DNA from: OMPR01 sp965183835 | GTDB taxonomy: Bacteria; Pseudomonadota; Alphaproteobacteria; Rhodobacterales; Rhodobacteraceae | Assembly: GCA_965183835.1 (NCBI GenBank) | Contig: CBCYME010000018.1 | Location: 62,001-126,000, forward strand | Direction: 5' to 3' | DNA length: 64,000 nt | Part shown: piece after piece, positions 17,646 through 26,583 of the stretch | How the letters are laid out: every line of letters starts with the position of its first letter | Numbering within the stretch: position 1 is the stretch's first letter | Translations under genes and position numbers: made by a program | Notes under the pieces: generated by a model | What the model saw: only the letters and a program-made list of their open reading frames with translations | The model's database searches: none | Told to the model about the DNA's origin: nothing

Positions 17646-18075
17646 CTAGCGGATAATTCCTGCATTTTTTGCGGGATTTATGGTGTCGGCGGCCAATCGT
17701 TCTGTTTGTGGGTTGAGTTTGCGACGCGCATGGGCCCAGCAATAGGCCAGCTTGACGGGGCCAGAGTTGCGCCCCGGTTGGGTCAGGGCGTTGTAACCTG
17801 TATAGCCGTCAACCTGTAGCGTGCCGCTAAAGCCCGTCAAAAACTCGCTCGCATGTTTGCCGTCACGCCCGTCAGCGTAGCAGAACACCACACCGGGCGG
17901 CGCTGTGCCACCAAAGGGGCGCTCATCGCGGGCGATAGCCCAGAGGTAACCTGTTTTGGTTTTGCCACGCCCGGGGTCGAGTACAGGGCAACGGGTCTCA
18001 TCAGCAAACAGCTTGTTCGATGATTTGAGTTCTTTGAGCATGTGGTCCACCACTGGGGCGAGATGGAAGGACAAG
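17646..18075 (-). mobile_element. IS66-family transposase (TnpC) internal fragment
   Basis: Minus-strand translation gives FHLAPVVDHML, LFADETRCPVLDPGRGKTK, GYLWAIARDERPFGG, LQVDGYTGYNAL and YCWAHARRK, a clear middle portion of an IS66 TnpC transposase. Both ends of the protein are missing and no terminal repeats were found. At about 18075 it abuts the remains of a VOC-fold gene on the opposite strand. Confidence 0.85.
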
Positions 18076-18237
18076 CTCCGCTTCAATGTCCCCGACGTGC
18101 GCGCCACCTGTGCCCATCTGCGCGACAAAGGCATCGCAACCACGCTTTTCACCCACACATGGGGCACAACGGCTGAATTCCACGACCCAGACGGCAATCA
18201 ATGCGCCCTGCGATCAGACACAGGGTTCGGCACCTAA
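18074..18237 (+). pseudogene. VOC/glyoxalase-family protein, 3' remnant
   Basis: About 54 codons survive: FNVPDVRATCAHLRDKGI, then TTAEFHDPDGNQCAL, the last beta-alpha-beta unit of a VOC-fold protein with the metal-ligand-type DPDGN region. The 5' part is replaced by the IS66 fragment, so the gene is not functional. It ends 90 bp before parE. Confidence 0.75.
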
Positions 18238-18327
18238 CCAACCTTATCCACAAGACCATGCGTCCCCCTTCCCCCCAACCACATCACCTGCCATAATACC
18301 CCAAACCCAAAAACAAGAGCAGCAGCC

Positions 18328-20286
18328 ATGCCCGACGATCTTCTCAGCGGTAACGCCCCCGCCACCTACGACGCTTCCTCGATCGAGGTGCTCGAAGGGC
18401 TGGAACCCGTACGCAAACGTCCCGGCATGTATATCGGCGGCACGGATGAACGCGCCCTGCACCACCTGGTCGCCGAAGTGCTCGACAACTCCATGGACGA
18501 AGCCGTCGCGGGCCACGCCTCAAGGATCGAGGTCGAACTCCACGCCGATTACGCCGTCACCATCCGTGACAACGGCCGCGGCATCCCCATCGACCCACAC
18601 CCCAAGTTCCCCGGCAAATCCGCGCTCGAGGTCATCCTCTGCACCCTGCACGCAGGCGGCAAATTCTCGGGCGACGCCTATGAAACCTCCGGCGGTCTGC
18701 ACGGGGTTGGTGCCTCGGTCGTCAACGCGCTCAGCGACTCCATGGTTGTGCAAGTCGCCCGCAACAAGGAACTGTTTGAACAACGCTTTTCCCGCGGCAT
18801 CCCACTGGGCGGCGTGGAAAAGATCGGCGCAGCCCCCAACCGGCGCGGCACTACCGTTACCTTTCACGCCGATGAACAGATCTTTGGCCACCACCGCTTC
18901 AAACCCGCCCGCCTGTTCAAATCCATCCGCTCCAAGGCCTACCTGTTCTCCGGCGTTGAAATCCGCTGGAAATCCGAAATCGACGACGGCGAAACCCCAA
19001 CCACCGCCACCTTCCACTTCCCCGGCGGCCTGTCCGACTACCTGACCGAGACACTGGGCAAGGCTTCCACCTACGCCGATGCGCCCTTCGCGGGCACCGT
19101 GGATTTCAAGGAAAAATTCGGCACGCCGGGCAAGGTCGAATGGGCCATCAACTGGACCCCCGCGCGCGACGGCTTCATCCAATCCTACTGTAACACCGTC
19201 CCCACGCCTGAGGGCGGAACCCACGTCGCAGGCTTCTGGTCCGCCATCGTCAAAGGAATCAAAGCCTACGGCGAGCTGGTGAACAACAAAAAAGCCGCGC
19301 AAATCACCCGCGACGACCTGCTCACCGGCGGCTGCGCCCTGATCTCGTGCTTTATCCGCGAACCCGAATTTGTCGGCCAGACCAAAGACCGCCTTGCCAC
19401 CGTTGACGCCCAGCGTCTGGTGGAAAACTCGGTCCGCGATCACTTTGACAACTGGCTCGCCGCCGACACCAAATCCGCCGGGGCCATCCTCGACTTCCTG
19501 ATCCTGCGCGCCGAGGAACGCCTCAAACGCCGTCAGGAAAAAGAGACTCAGCGCAAAACCGCCACCAAGAAACTGCGCCTGCCCGGCAAGCTGGTCGATT
19601 GCTCGTCCAACACCCGCGACGGCACCGAACTCTTTATTGTCGAGGGCGACTCAGCGGGCGGATCCGCCAAAATGGCCCGCAACCGCAAGACCCAAGCCCT
19701 GCTGCCCCTGCGCGGTAAGATCCTGAACGTCCTTGGTGCCGCCAGCTCCAAACTCGGCTCCAACGCCGAAATCAGCGACCTGACACAGGCGCTTGGCGTC
19801 AATCTGGGCACCAAATTCAACGTCGATGACCTGCGCTATGACAAGGTCATCATCATGACCGATGCGGATGTCGACGGCGCCCACATCGCTGCGCTTCTGA
19901 TGACCTTCTTCTTTACCCAGATGCGTCCCATGATTGACGCCGGGCACCTCTATCTGGCCTGCCCGCCCCTGTTCCGCCTGACCCAAGGCCCCAAACGCGT
20001 CTATTGCATTGACGAGAGCGAAAAGAACGAGTGGCTCGAAAAAGGCATTGGCGGCAAAGGCAAAATCGACGTCTCCCGCTTTAAGGGTCTGGGTGAAATG
20101 GACGCCAAGGATCTGAAAGAGACCACAATGGACCCGGCCTCGCGCGTTCTGATCCGCGTCACTATTGACGAGGACGAACCCGGCGAGACCGACATTCTGG
20201 TCGATCAGCTCATGGGCAAAAAACCCGAGCTGCGGTTCCAGTACATTCAAGAGAACGCGCGGTTTGTTGAGGAGTTGGATGTTTAA
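18328..20286 (+). CDS. parE: DNA topoisomerase IV subunit B
   Basis: 652 residues, normal length. GHKL ATPase motifs: EVLDNSMDEAVAG (catalytic Glu and Asn), DNGRGIP, and GGLHGVGASVVNALS. TOPRIM motifs: EGDSAGGSAKMARNR and MTDADVDGAHIAALL. The shorter length and EDV-type end without the GyrB insert favour ParE over GyrB. With ParC (not in this window) it decatenates daughter chromosomes. Third codon positions are very rich in C. The next gene starts within its last 8 nt, so the two may be co-translated. Confidence 0.93.
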   Translation: MPDDLLSGNAPATYDASSIEVLEGLEPVRKRPGMYIGGTDERALHHLVAEVLDNSMDEAVAGHASRIEVELHADYAVTIRDNGRGIPIDPHPKFPGKSALEVILCTLHAGGKFSGDAYETSGGLHGVGASVVNALSDSMVVQVARNKELFEQRFSRGIPLGGVEKIGAAPNRRGTTVTFHADEQIFGHHRFKPARLFKSIRSKAYLFSGVEIRWKSEIDDGETPTTATFHFPGGLSDYLTETLGKASTYADAPFAGTVDFKEKFGTPGKVEWAINWTPARDGFIQSYCNTVPTPEGGTHVAGFWSAIVKGIKAYGELVNNKKAAQITRDDLLTGGCALISCFIREPEFVGQTKDRLATVDAQRLVENSVRDHFDNWLAADTKSAGAILDFLILRAEERLKRRQEKETQRKTATKKLRLPGKLVDCSSNTRDGTELFIVEGDSAGGSAKMARNRKTQALLPLRGKILNVLGAASSKLGSNAEISDLTQALGVNLGTKFNVDDLRYDKVIIMTDADVDGAHIAALLMTFFFTQMRPMIDAGHLYLACPPLFRLTQGPKRVYCIDESEKNEWLEKGIGGKGKIDVSRFKGLGEMDAKDLKETTMDPASRVLIRVTIDEDEPGETDILVDQLMGKKPELRFQYIQENARFVEELDV

Positions 20287-21106
20287 ATCCAGAACTCCTC
20301 CTGCAGATGTCGCAAGGAAATTACGGCAAGAAGCAGGGTTTGGCTGTGCCGTCTGTGGATGCCCTATCCTTGAATATCATCATATCATTGAATGGCAGGA
20401 GCGACAGCATTTTGAGCCGGAACACATGGTTGCATTGTGCCCCAAATGCCACACCGAATATGGGAAGCTATCTCAGGCTAAATCATATAAAGCCAAACGG
20501 GACCCTTTCAACATCCGACACGGGCGAATTGAAGGTTACCTAGGGGGTAACAAAATTCAAAAAGCGATCAGATTGGGAGGCATGACTGCTCTTAATTGCC
20601 GTGTTCCTATAGATTACGCCGGAAATCCACTATTTAAATATCGCAACTTCGAGGGCGAATTTTTACTGGATGTTTTTTTACCTGACCAGAACTTTTGGCC
20701 AGAAGTAGAAATTTCCCAAAACAATCTAGTGGCAAGCACACAGGGGTTTTGGGATATCGAATTCAAAACCAACTGGATCAAATTTAGAAGGAAAAAGGGC
20801 GACATATTTCTAGAAATAGATTTTCGCGGAGATCAGGTCGAAGTCGACGGGAACTTCAAAATCTTCGATGAAGAGATTAGCTTGAAAGAAAAAGGAATTC
20901 AGGCAGGGGCTGTTAAAATTCAAGACCTCTACGTTGAAAATTGTGGAATTGGCCTCGGACTTGGGCCTTCCGGGAAAGTTCTACGTCCAAACTATGCTAT
21001 GAAGTGTCCCTCCGCAATTTATTTGCCGCCATATCGGTATTGGGACCCTCAAACTATTAGACAAAATCTTAGCGACCAATCCTCTCAACAAAAGACCCGC
21101 GCCTGA
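20279..21106 (+). CDS. HNH endonuclease-like protein
   Basis: 275 residues from ATG 20279, which overlaps the parE stop region by 8 nt and has GAGGAG upstream. The N-terminal 70 residues are an HNH zinc-finger nuclease: CAVCG, EYHHIIEW and CPKCHTEYG. The remaining 200 residues match no family I recognise and contain many beta-strand-like stretches. Its composition is AT-richer than parE, suggesting horizontal origin. The last codons (KTRA and stop) lie inside the left arm of a repeat hairpin, so the C-terminus may have been set by invasion of that repeat. Overlap with an essential gene would favour its retention. Confidence 0.75.
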   Translation: MFKSRTPPADVARKLRQEAGFGCAVCGCPILEYHHIIEWQERQHFEPEHMVALCPKCHTEYGKLSQAKSYKAKRDPFNIRHGRIEGYLGGNKIQKAIRLGGMTALNCRVPIDYAGNPLFKYRNFEGEFLLDVFLPDQNFWPEVEISQNNLVASTQGFWDIEFKTNWIKFRRKKGDIFLEIDFRGDQVEVDGNFKIFDEEISLKEKGIQAGAVKIQDLYVENCGIGLGLGPSGKVLRPNYAMKCPSAIYLPPYRYWDPQTIRQNLSDQSSQQKTRA

Positions 21107-21157
21107 CCTTGGGGAGGCGTAAAGCGCCTTCCCGGGGGGAAGGTCAGGCGCGGGTCT
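21093..21157. repeat. Long hairpin: 18-bp perfect inverted repeat at the HNH gene end
   Basis: AGACCCGCGCCTGACCTT at 21093-21110 is the exact reverse complement of 21140-21157. The 29-nt middle can pair further (GGCG/CGCC). The left arm contains the last codons and stop of the HNH gene. No T-run follows, so it is not a typical intrinsic terminator, although such a stable hairpin might protect the 3' end of the parE-HNH mRNA. Confidence 0.88.
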
Positions 21158-21327
21158 GCCGCTACGCGCCACCCCCCAAGACGTAATCCAGCAAACGACA
21201 CGCTTTGATATGCACCCTCCAGTGCGAAGGGCTCCGCCCGTCCCCGCCTCAAACAGTCCCCCGGACTGTTTGTCCCTTCGGGAACCGGCGTGAACTCCCA
21301 AGGGGAAGGTCAGGCGCGGGTCGTGTC
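21139..21327. repeat. 189-bp imperfect direct repeat, copy 1
   Basis: This unit begins GAAGGTCAGGCGCGGGTC and ends with the same motif followed by GTG. It matches 21485-21673 in order and length with scattered differences. It contains the perfect 9-bp stem AAACAGTCC-CCC-GGACTGTTT (21251-21271). I see no coding potential. Confidence 0.82.
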
Positions 21328-21484
21328 CCTCCGTGACTCCCCTCAATAAAACGCACCCAAACCACACCCCAACCAACGCCCCTCTTCACTCCGCAAATCA
21401 CGCCACACAGGCCTCCGCCCGTCCAAACCTCAAACCCTCTGCCACAGCCTCTGCCACCGCGCGGACCGGTTCGCCCCCCAAGCC

Positions 21485-21673
21485 GAAGCTCAGGCGCGAG
21501 CCTGCCGCGACGCGCCACACCCCAAGACGCAATCCAGCACACGCCCCTCTTTGATGTGAACCCTCCGATGCGAAGGGCCCCGCCCGTCCCCGCCTCAAAC
21601 AGTCCCCCGGGCCGTTTGTCCCTCCGCGCACTGGCGTGCGCTCCGGGGCCGAAACACAGGTGCGGGTCGTGCC
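21485..21673. repeat. 189-bp imperfect direct repeat, copy 2
   Basis: Same layout as copy 1: GAAGCTCAGGCGCGAGCC start, CGCCCGTCCCCGCCTCAAAC in the middle and GTGCGGGTCGTG at the end. The inner stem has mismatches here. The remaining DNA from 21674 to 22056 is GC-rich and non-coding and holds the two TTTCGTACGAAA palindromes. Confidence 0.82.
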
Positions 21674-21818
21674 ATCCCCTGCCCTCCCAACCCCAACGGG
21701 TCCACCTCTGCGCACGCGAAACCACCGGGCAGCCTAAGCCCCCCGCCAGCCCCCTCAAACTGCGGCACATTCCCTCAAATTAACCTGAGTCGGGGCCGCC
21801 CTGACGGCCCAGCACCCC

Positions 21819-21832
21819 ATTTCGTACGAAAT
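21819..21832. promoter_or_regulatory. Palindrome ATTTCGTACGAAAT, copy 1 (unknown binding site)
   Basis: A perfect 14-bp palindrome. A second copy of its 12-bp core, TTTCGTACGAAA, lies 62 bp further at 21894-21905; both are followed by TCA. The region lies between the 3' ends of two convergent genes, so a promoter role is unlikely. A DNA-binding protein site is possible, but the protein is unknown. Confidence 0.5.
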
Positions 21833-21893
21833 CACGTAGGAACTCCCCAAACCGTCTAAACCCGCCCCCGCAGACCCCGATTTCAGCCAATCG

Positions 21894-21905
21894 TTTCGTA
21901 CGAAA
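21894..21905. promoter_or_regulatory. Palindrome TTTCGTACGAAA, copy 2
   Basis: Second exact copy of the 12-bp palindrome, followed by TCAGG. The spacing between the palindrome centres is 74 bp, about seven helical turns. Function unknown. Confidence 0.5.
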
Positions 21906-22056
21906 TCAGGCCCAGAGTCCCCAAAACACCCGGGTCCGTCCCCCGCGCAGGGCGCAGATCGGCCCCCAAAACGTGGGTTAACACAGCGAACGCAGCCCCC
22001 AAACGCAAAACACCCGCCACAAACGGACGAGTGCTAAATCACGTATTTAAGTCGGT

Positions 22057-22578
22057 TCAGGCGGCTTCTGATCCCTCGGGGGCCACACGATCCAGCCACG
22101 CCTCAATCGCGTCCAGATCCGCCTCCATCTTCTCAGCCGCGCCTTCGGTGAAATCCAAAAACTTCTGTTCATTCAAGCCGTTAACACCCACCAGCACAGG
22201 AATCCCCCGCATCAATGCGTCGCCAATCACCGGCCGAAACCCGCGCCCATCGGCCTCATGTTTGCCAAACTTGTTGATGATCAACAACCGCGGTGTCTTT
22301 TCCAGCGATTCCATCACCAAAGCGACCGAGGTTTCCAGCGCCGCCGGGTCCAACCGGCACCCCCGCGACCCCGCGCCAAGTGATTGAGAAATACGGATTT
22401 TTTCGCCATTCGCCAAGACGCGCAGGTCCATATCACACTTGGCATCATCGGCGCATTCCGTGTTGGTCTGCACCACCCCCGCAAGGGTCACGCCCTTGGA
22501 TTCAAGCCGCTCCGCAATCGCGCTGAGCAACCGATCCGTCCCCCCGCGCGCTTCTGTCGTTACATAAGCCAAATGCAT
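22057..22578 (-). CDS. DUF2478 putative nucleotide-binding protein
   Basis: 173 residues from ATG 22578; in-frame starts further upstream also exist, but HLAYVTTEARGGTDRLL matches the usual start. It resembles the DUF2478 P-loop-like family (AGVVQTN, CDMDLRVLANG, LLIINKFGKHEADGRGFR), in which a strand-loop-helix near the N-terminus replaces a standard Walker A. The function is unestablished; members often sit near molybdenum or nitrogen-oxide genes. The NnrU gene lies 70 bp upstream on the same strand, probably in one transcript. Confidence 0.8.
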   Translation of the reverse strand: MHLAYVTTEARGGTDRLLSAIAERLESKGVTLAGVVQTNTECADDAKCDMDLRVLANGEKIRISQSLGAGSRGCRLDPAALETSVALVMESLEKTPRLLIINKFGKHEADGRGFRPVIGDALMRGIPVLVGVNGLNEQKFLDFTEGAAEKMEADLDAIEAWLDRVAPEGSEAA

Positions 22579-22648
22579 CTCAACGCATCCTTTCATCCAT
22601 CGTTCGACATGCACATAACATGTCCCAGTCTCTGCGACCACCAAAGGG

Positions 22649-23314
22649 TCAAAACGGCAATGGGGAAACCCCAACTACCCACGCATGGCCCCATAAAAAT
22701 AAGGCATAAAGTGCAAACCCACCGCCCCAAGCCAACAGCGGCACCTGCCCGATTCCGCGTACCGAAAACCGCGCAGTGGTGCGGCTCAGCCCGGTCCAGT
22801 CAGACCCCATCTCGCGCGCCTTACGCCGGTCAATCAGCACCATACCCAACCCAGCAAACAGCGCAAACAAGCCAAACAGAATAACATGCGCCAGATCCCC
22901 ATTCGCCAACGCATGCACCACAGACCACCCCATCAGCGCCACCAGCAGCGGATGGCGGCTGAGCGCAAGAATACCCGGCCGATCTGCACTATACGCATTT
23001 CGCCCTAACCCCCCGAAAGAAAACGGATTCTTGATGGCCATCCCGCCAAAGATCAAAACACACACCAAAGGCATCACCAGCAACGGAACCCAGCGCAAAA
23101 CATCCAGCGGCGGGATCACTTCAACATAAGGCGCACGCGCCGCCGCCACGATCAGCCAGACCAAAATCCCAGTGGAAACAAGGCTATAGGCCGCAAAATA
23201 CCCACCCCGCCCAAGTTGCGCGACCAACCACGGCCGCACAGGCGGACGCACCGGGATCACGTGGCTGAGCAGAAACACCAACAGCGCAAACAGGAATTCA
23301 GTCCATTCGGTCAT
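22649..23314 (-). CDS. NnrU-family membrane protein
   Basis: 221 residues with six or so hydrophobic helices. Family marks include FLLSHVIPVRPPVR near the start, NPFSFGG, GILALSRHPLL and the TARFSVRGIG stretch. NnrU was first described with nitric-oxide reduction genes in Rhodobacter, but many genomes without denitrification have it; an isoprenoid/carotenoid-isomerase-like relationship (Z-ISO) is also known for the fold. No nir or nor gene is visible here. ATG 23314 follows a GGACCC sequence. Confidence 0.82.
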   Translation of the reverse strand: MTEWTEFLFALLVFLLSHVIPVRPPVRPWLVAQLGRGGYFAAYSLVSTGILVWLIVAAARAPYVEVIPPLDVLRWVPLLVMPLVCVLIFGGMAIKNPFSFGGLGRNAYSADRPGILALSRHPLLVALMGWSVVHALANGDLAHVILFGLFALFAGLGMVLIDRRKAREMGSDWTGLSRTTARFSVRGIGQVPLLAWGGGFALYALFLWGHAWVVGVSPLPF

Positions 23315-23404
23315 ACCGGGTCCTTTTGTTTGACCTCACATGACACAAGCGATCAGAGCTGAACATGTTCCAGATCAAAAAAGTCAGGATAAGTACCTTC
23401 ACTC

Positions 23405-23437
23405 AAAAGAAAAGGGCGCAGCCAACAGCCACGCCCC
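23405..23437 (-). terminator. Intrinsic terminator of the quaternary-amine ABC operon
   Basis: Read on the minus strand, GGGCGTGGC-TGTTG-GCTGCGCCC forms a 9-bp stem with two wobble pairs, followed by TTTTCTTTT. It lies 24 bp after the permease stop, the right place and direction. Confidence 0.7.
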
Positions 23438-23460
23438 ATTCATTCAATATTTCCAAGGAC

Positions 23461-25524
23461 CTACAGACCCAAAGCTTTGCGTCGCTCTTCGGCAAACCCT
23501 TGCACCATGCGATCCGCAATCAACGCCAGAATAGCCATCGCAGCCCCAGCAGAGATCCCCAACCCTATGTCAGCCTGACCAAGTGCCAGATAGATCGATT
23601 GACCCAACCCAGTGGTCCCAATCAACGCGGCAATCACCAACATAGCAAAGGCATAGAGGATGGTTTGGTTCAAGCCCAGCAAGATGGTTGGCGCTGCATA
23701 CGGACCACGAATGTCCCGCATGATCTGCCACTCAGTCGCCCCACTGGCAATCGCAGCCTCCATCATCTCGTCCGGTGTGTTGACCAGCCCATGCCGCGTG
23801 TATCGGATCATCGGAACGACCGCATAGGCGCAGATCGCCAAAAACGCCGAGAACTCGCCGATTTGGAACACCATCAACACCGGGATCAGGAAAACAAACA
23901 GCGGAATGGTCTGCAACATATCACAGATTGGCCGCACGATCTTCCAGGCTAAGGGACTGACAGCACTCAGCAAACCAACGCCCCCGCCGACAATGGCACA
24001 GGAAAACACTGCCGCACCGCTGAGGTACAGCGACAGCAACGCCCGGTCCCACAGGCCCGACACAAGAATTGTCGACAACAACCCGACAGACAGCATCGCC
24101 AAACGTGGCCCTCCGGCGACCCACCCCAAGGCGGCGGCCCCCGTCAGAACAAACGGCCAAGGCAAATTGGCAATCCCGGTTTCAAGCATCCCGATCGCAA
24201 TCAAGAACGCCAGGCCGCCAGTCAGATTGCCACGCCACGCCATCAGCGCGCCGACAACGGCGCCAAATAGGAACAATCCCTGGCTCATGCCTGCGGTCCA
24301 CGAAAAGCCCCACGTAAACGGCAACACAGCCTGATCCAGCCCGATGCGCAGCGGCAGCAATACATAGAACATCGAGTTGTTCTTGAGCGCGTCCAACCAC
24401 ACCCCGTTTGCACGGGTGAAGTCCGTCAACCCTTGGTCTACCGTTGCCGCCAAAGGATCCAACAGTGTCAAATCAGATGCGTTAGGCATCGAAGACCAAA
24501 ACACCACAGTGAACATAACCGCAAACCCGACCATTGCCCAAAACACCCGCCGGTCATAGCGTTTGCGTTCCGTCGCCAAGGCCCCACTCATCCGGTCAAT
24601 GATCACGGCGAAAACCACAATGACCATCCCTGCCAACAGCGCCTCGCCGAATTGCGCCTTGCGCATGGTCAGCAGTACTTCCCAACCGATATCGTTAAAC
24701 CCGCCGATCACAGCGGCAATGATCACCATAGACAGCGCGGCCATCAAACACTGGTTCACCCCAACCATGATTTGAGTCGTGGCGGAGGGGATCTCGACCT
24801 GAAACAGCTGCTGCATCCGGGTGCCACCGGCCATGATCGCGGCCTCTTTCACTTCGGATTCAACACGTTCAAGACCCAACATCACGTTGCGCGCCATGGG
24901 CGGGGCCGCATAAATCGCCGAGGCAATCAGGCCCACCACAGGACCAAACCCGAACAACAACAAGAGCGGTGTCAGGTAGGCAAATGTCGGAACGGTCTGC
25001 ATAATATCCAGCAACGCCTGCAGCGCATTCTTCACGCGCGAGACTTCGTTCGCCAAAATGCCAATCGCGCCGCCCATCACCAGCGCCAGCGGTACAGATA
25101 CCGCCACAAGCGCCAGCGTGTTCATGCTTTCGGACCAATAGCCCGAGGCCAACACAAAGCTGAGGCCCAGAAACCCAAGCGCGGCCATCGACAGACCCCC
25201 AAGGTACCACCCCAAAGCCGTCACCAACCCAATGACCAGCGGCCAAGGTGTGCCGTTCAAGACGAAATTGGCCCAATCCATCGGATACCGCATCACCTCC
25301 GAGAACATCCGTGCAGCCGGTTTAATGCCTTCCAAAAACCACGTCAGGCTGCTGCCAACCCAATCGGTCGTGGGCAGAACCCAGCCTTTGGGCCATGCCA
25401 CCAGCCACGGCGCATAGGGTTCCAATATCAAGCAGATCGCCCCAACCACCAACGTGATCAAGGCGGCTTTGGCACCAACCGTCAGAGAGACAGAGCCAGA
25501 GAAAACATCCGCAGGCGCGCTCAT
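23461..25524 (-). CDS. Quaternary-amine (glycine betaine/choline/TMAO-type) ABC permease, tandem two-domain
   Basis: 687 residues, about twice the usual ProW length, because two BPD permease domains are fused. EAA-like loops occur in both halves: EAAIMAGGTRMQQLFQVEIP in the first and EAAIASGATEWQIMRDIRGP in the second. About 14 helices are visible. A single polypeptide can thus form the whole channel. It is the last gene of the order binding protein, ATPase, permease, all with tiny gaps (4-nt overlap with the ATPase gene). The same order occurs in the Ruegeria TMAO transporter tmoXVW, so the substrate could be TMAO, glycine betaine or choline; the sequence alone does not decide. Confidence 0.88.
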   Translation of the reverse strand: MSAPADVFSGSVSLTVGAKAALITLVVGAICLILEPYAPWLVAWPKGWVLPTTDWVGSSLTWFLEGIKPAARMFSEVMRYPMDWANFVLNGTPWPLVIGLVTALGWYLGGLSMAALGFLGLSFVLASGYWSESMNTLALVAVSVPLALVMGGAIGILANEVSRVKNALQALLDIMQTVPTFAYLTPLLLLFGFGPVVGLIASAIYAAPPMARNVMLGLERVESEVKEAAIMAGGTRMQQLFQVEIPSATTQIMVGVNQCLMAALSMVIIAAVIGGFNDIGWEVLLTMRKAQFGEALLAGMVIVVFAVIIDRMSGALATERKRYDRRVFWAMVGFAVMFTVVFWSSMPNASDLTLLDPLAATVDQGLTDFTRANGVWLDALKNNSMFYVLLPLRIGLDQAVLPFTWGFSWTAGMSQGLFLFGAVVGALMAWRGNLTGGLAFLIAIGMLETGIANLPWPFVLTGAAALGWVAGGPRLAMLSVGLLSTILVSGLWDRALLSLYLSGAAVFSCAIVGGGVGLLSAVSPLAWKIVRPICDMLQTIPLFVFLIPVLMVFQIGEFSAFLAICAYAVVPMIRYTRHGLVNTPDEMMEAAIASGATEWQIMRDIRGPYAAPTILLGLNQTILYAFAMLVIAALIGTTGLGQSIYLALGQADIGLGISAGAAMAILALIADRMVQGFAEERRKALGL

Positions 25525-26573
25525 GCCTCTTCCACCTGCAAGGCAGCCGCCAGATCGGCCGGGTTCACCATCCCGACCAGTTTACCTGCCTTGTCATGAA
25601 CCGGAACCGGCTCATACAGCTCCATACAGCGCGCCAGAGCCGCATCCAAGGTCATATCTGTGCGCAACCCGGGATCATCGGGGCCGACGCCCTCGGTTCC
25701 CGCTTGCATCACGGATGACACATGCGCGTGCTGACCTTTGGCGACATCTTTGGAAAACTCGCGGACATAGTCATCGACCGGGTTCAACACGATATCAGTC
25801 GGCGTACCAATCTGTACAATCTTGCCATCCCGCATGATCGCAATGCGATCCGCCAGCTTCAGCGCCTCATTGATGTCATGTGTGATGAAAACAATCGTGG
25901 TCTTCAGCTTTTCTTGAATTTGCAGGAACTCGTCCTGCAACTGTCGCCGGATCAACGGATCAAGCGCCGAAAACGGTTCGTCCAGAAACCAAACCTGACA
26001 ATCCGCGACCAAGGACCGGGCAATGCCCACCCTTTGACGTTGACCACCAGACAGCTCACGCGGGTAATGTTTCTCACGGCCCTTAAGCCCAACAAGTTCA
26101 ATCACTTCGATGGCTTTTTTCAACCGCGCTTTACGGGAAACCCCCTGCACACGCAGCGGATAAGCCACGTTGTCCAGAACAGTCATATGCGGGAACAGGC
26201 CAAAATGCTGGAACACCATGCCCAGTTTTTTGCGGCGCAATTCGATCAGGCGCTGCTTGCTGGCCTCCATGATGTTTTCGCCATGAATATCAATTCCGCC
26301 CCCGGTGCCATCCAACAACTGTGAGATACAGCGGATCAGGGTCGACTTGCCCGAGCCGGACAGGCCCATGATGACAAAAAGCTCGCCTTCTTTGACTTCA
26401 AAATTGGCGTCTTGCACGGCGGGGACAAACCCCTTTTCGCGCAGATCCTTGGCGGCAGCGTCAGCATCCCCCCCTGACCGAGCAAGCGCGTCGGTCAGGG
26501 CTTTGTCTGCGCCGTTGCCAAACACCTGCCAGAGATTCTGGCAGGCGATGGCTGGCGGTGTTACGTCAGTCAC
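25521..26573 (-). CDS. Quaternary-amine ABC transporter ATP-binding protein (ProV/TmoV-type)
   Basis: 350 residues from GTG 26573, which lies 10 nt after the binding-protein stop; longer in-frame starts would run into that gene. Walker A GLSGSGKST, signature LSGGQRQRVGIARSL, Walker B VWFLDEPFSALD and H-loop FITHD are intact. The N-terminal extension before Walker A (ALTDALARSGGD) is usual for the ProV/OpuAA group, and the C-terminal 60 residues look like one CBS-type module. It powers import through the tandem permease. Confidence 0.9.
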   Translation of the reverse strand: MTDVTPPAIACQNLWQVFGNGADKALTDALARSGGDADAAAKDLREKGFVPAVQDANFEVKEGELFVIMGLSGSGKSTLIRCISQLLDGTGGGIDIHGENIMEASKQRLIELRRKKLGMVFQHFGLFPHMTVLDNVAYPLRVQGVSRKARLKKAIEVIELVGLKGREKHYPRELSGGQRQRVGIARSLVADCQVWFLDEPFSALDPLIRRQLQDEFLQIQEKLKTTIVFITHDINEALKLADRIAIMRDGKIVQIGTPTDIVLNPVDDYVREFSKDVAKGQHAHVSSVMQAGTEGVGPDDPGLRTDMTLDAALARCMELYEPVPVHDKAGKLVGMVNPADLAAALQVEEA

Positions 26574-26583
26574 GTGTCGTGGC

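Noticed and set aside
17956..18237. A 93-codon VOC protein reading
   Set aside because: The first 40 codons are the antisense of the IS66 fragment; only the part from about 18074 is VOC-like, so I called a remnant.
18086..19045. Long open frame overlapping parE in another frame
   Set aside because: It is a shadow caused by the strong C bias at third codon positions of parE.
21139..21673. CRISPR-like array
   Set aside because: Only two long, diverged repeats of 189 bp with no regular spacers and no cas genes.
21107..22056. Open frames of 70-170 codons in the repeat region
   Set aside because: They are Arg/Gly/Pro-rich artefacts of GC-rich repeats.
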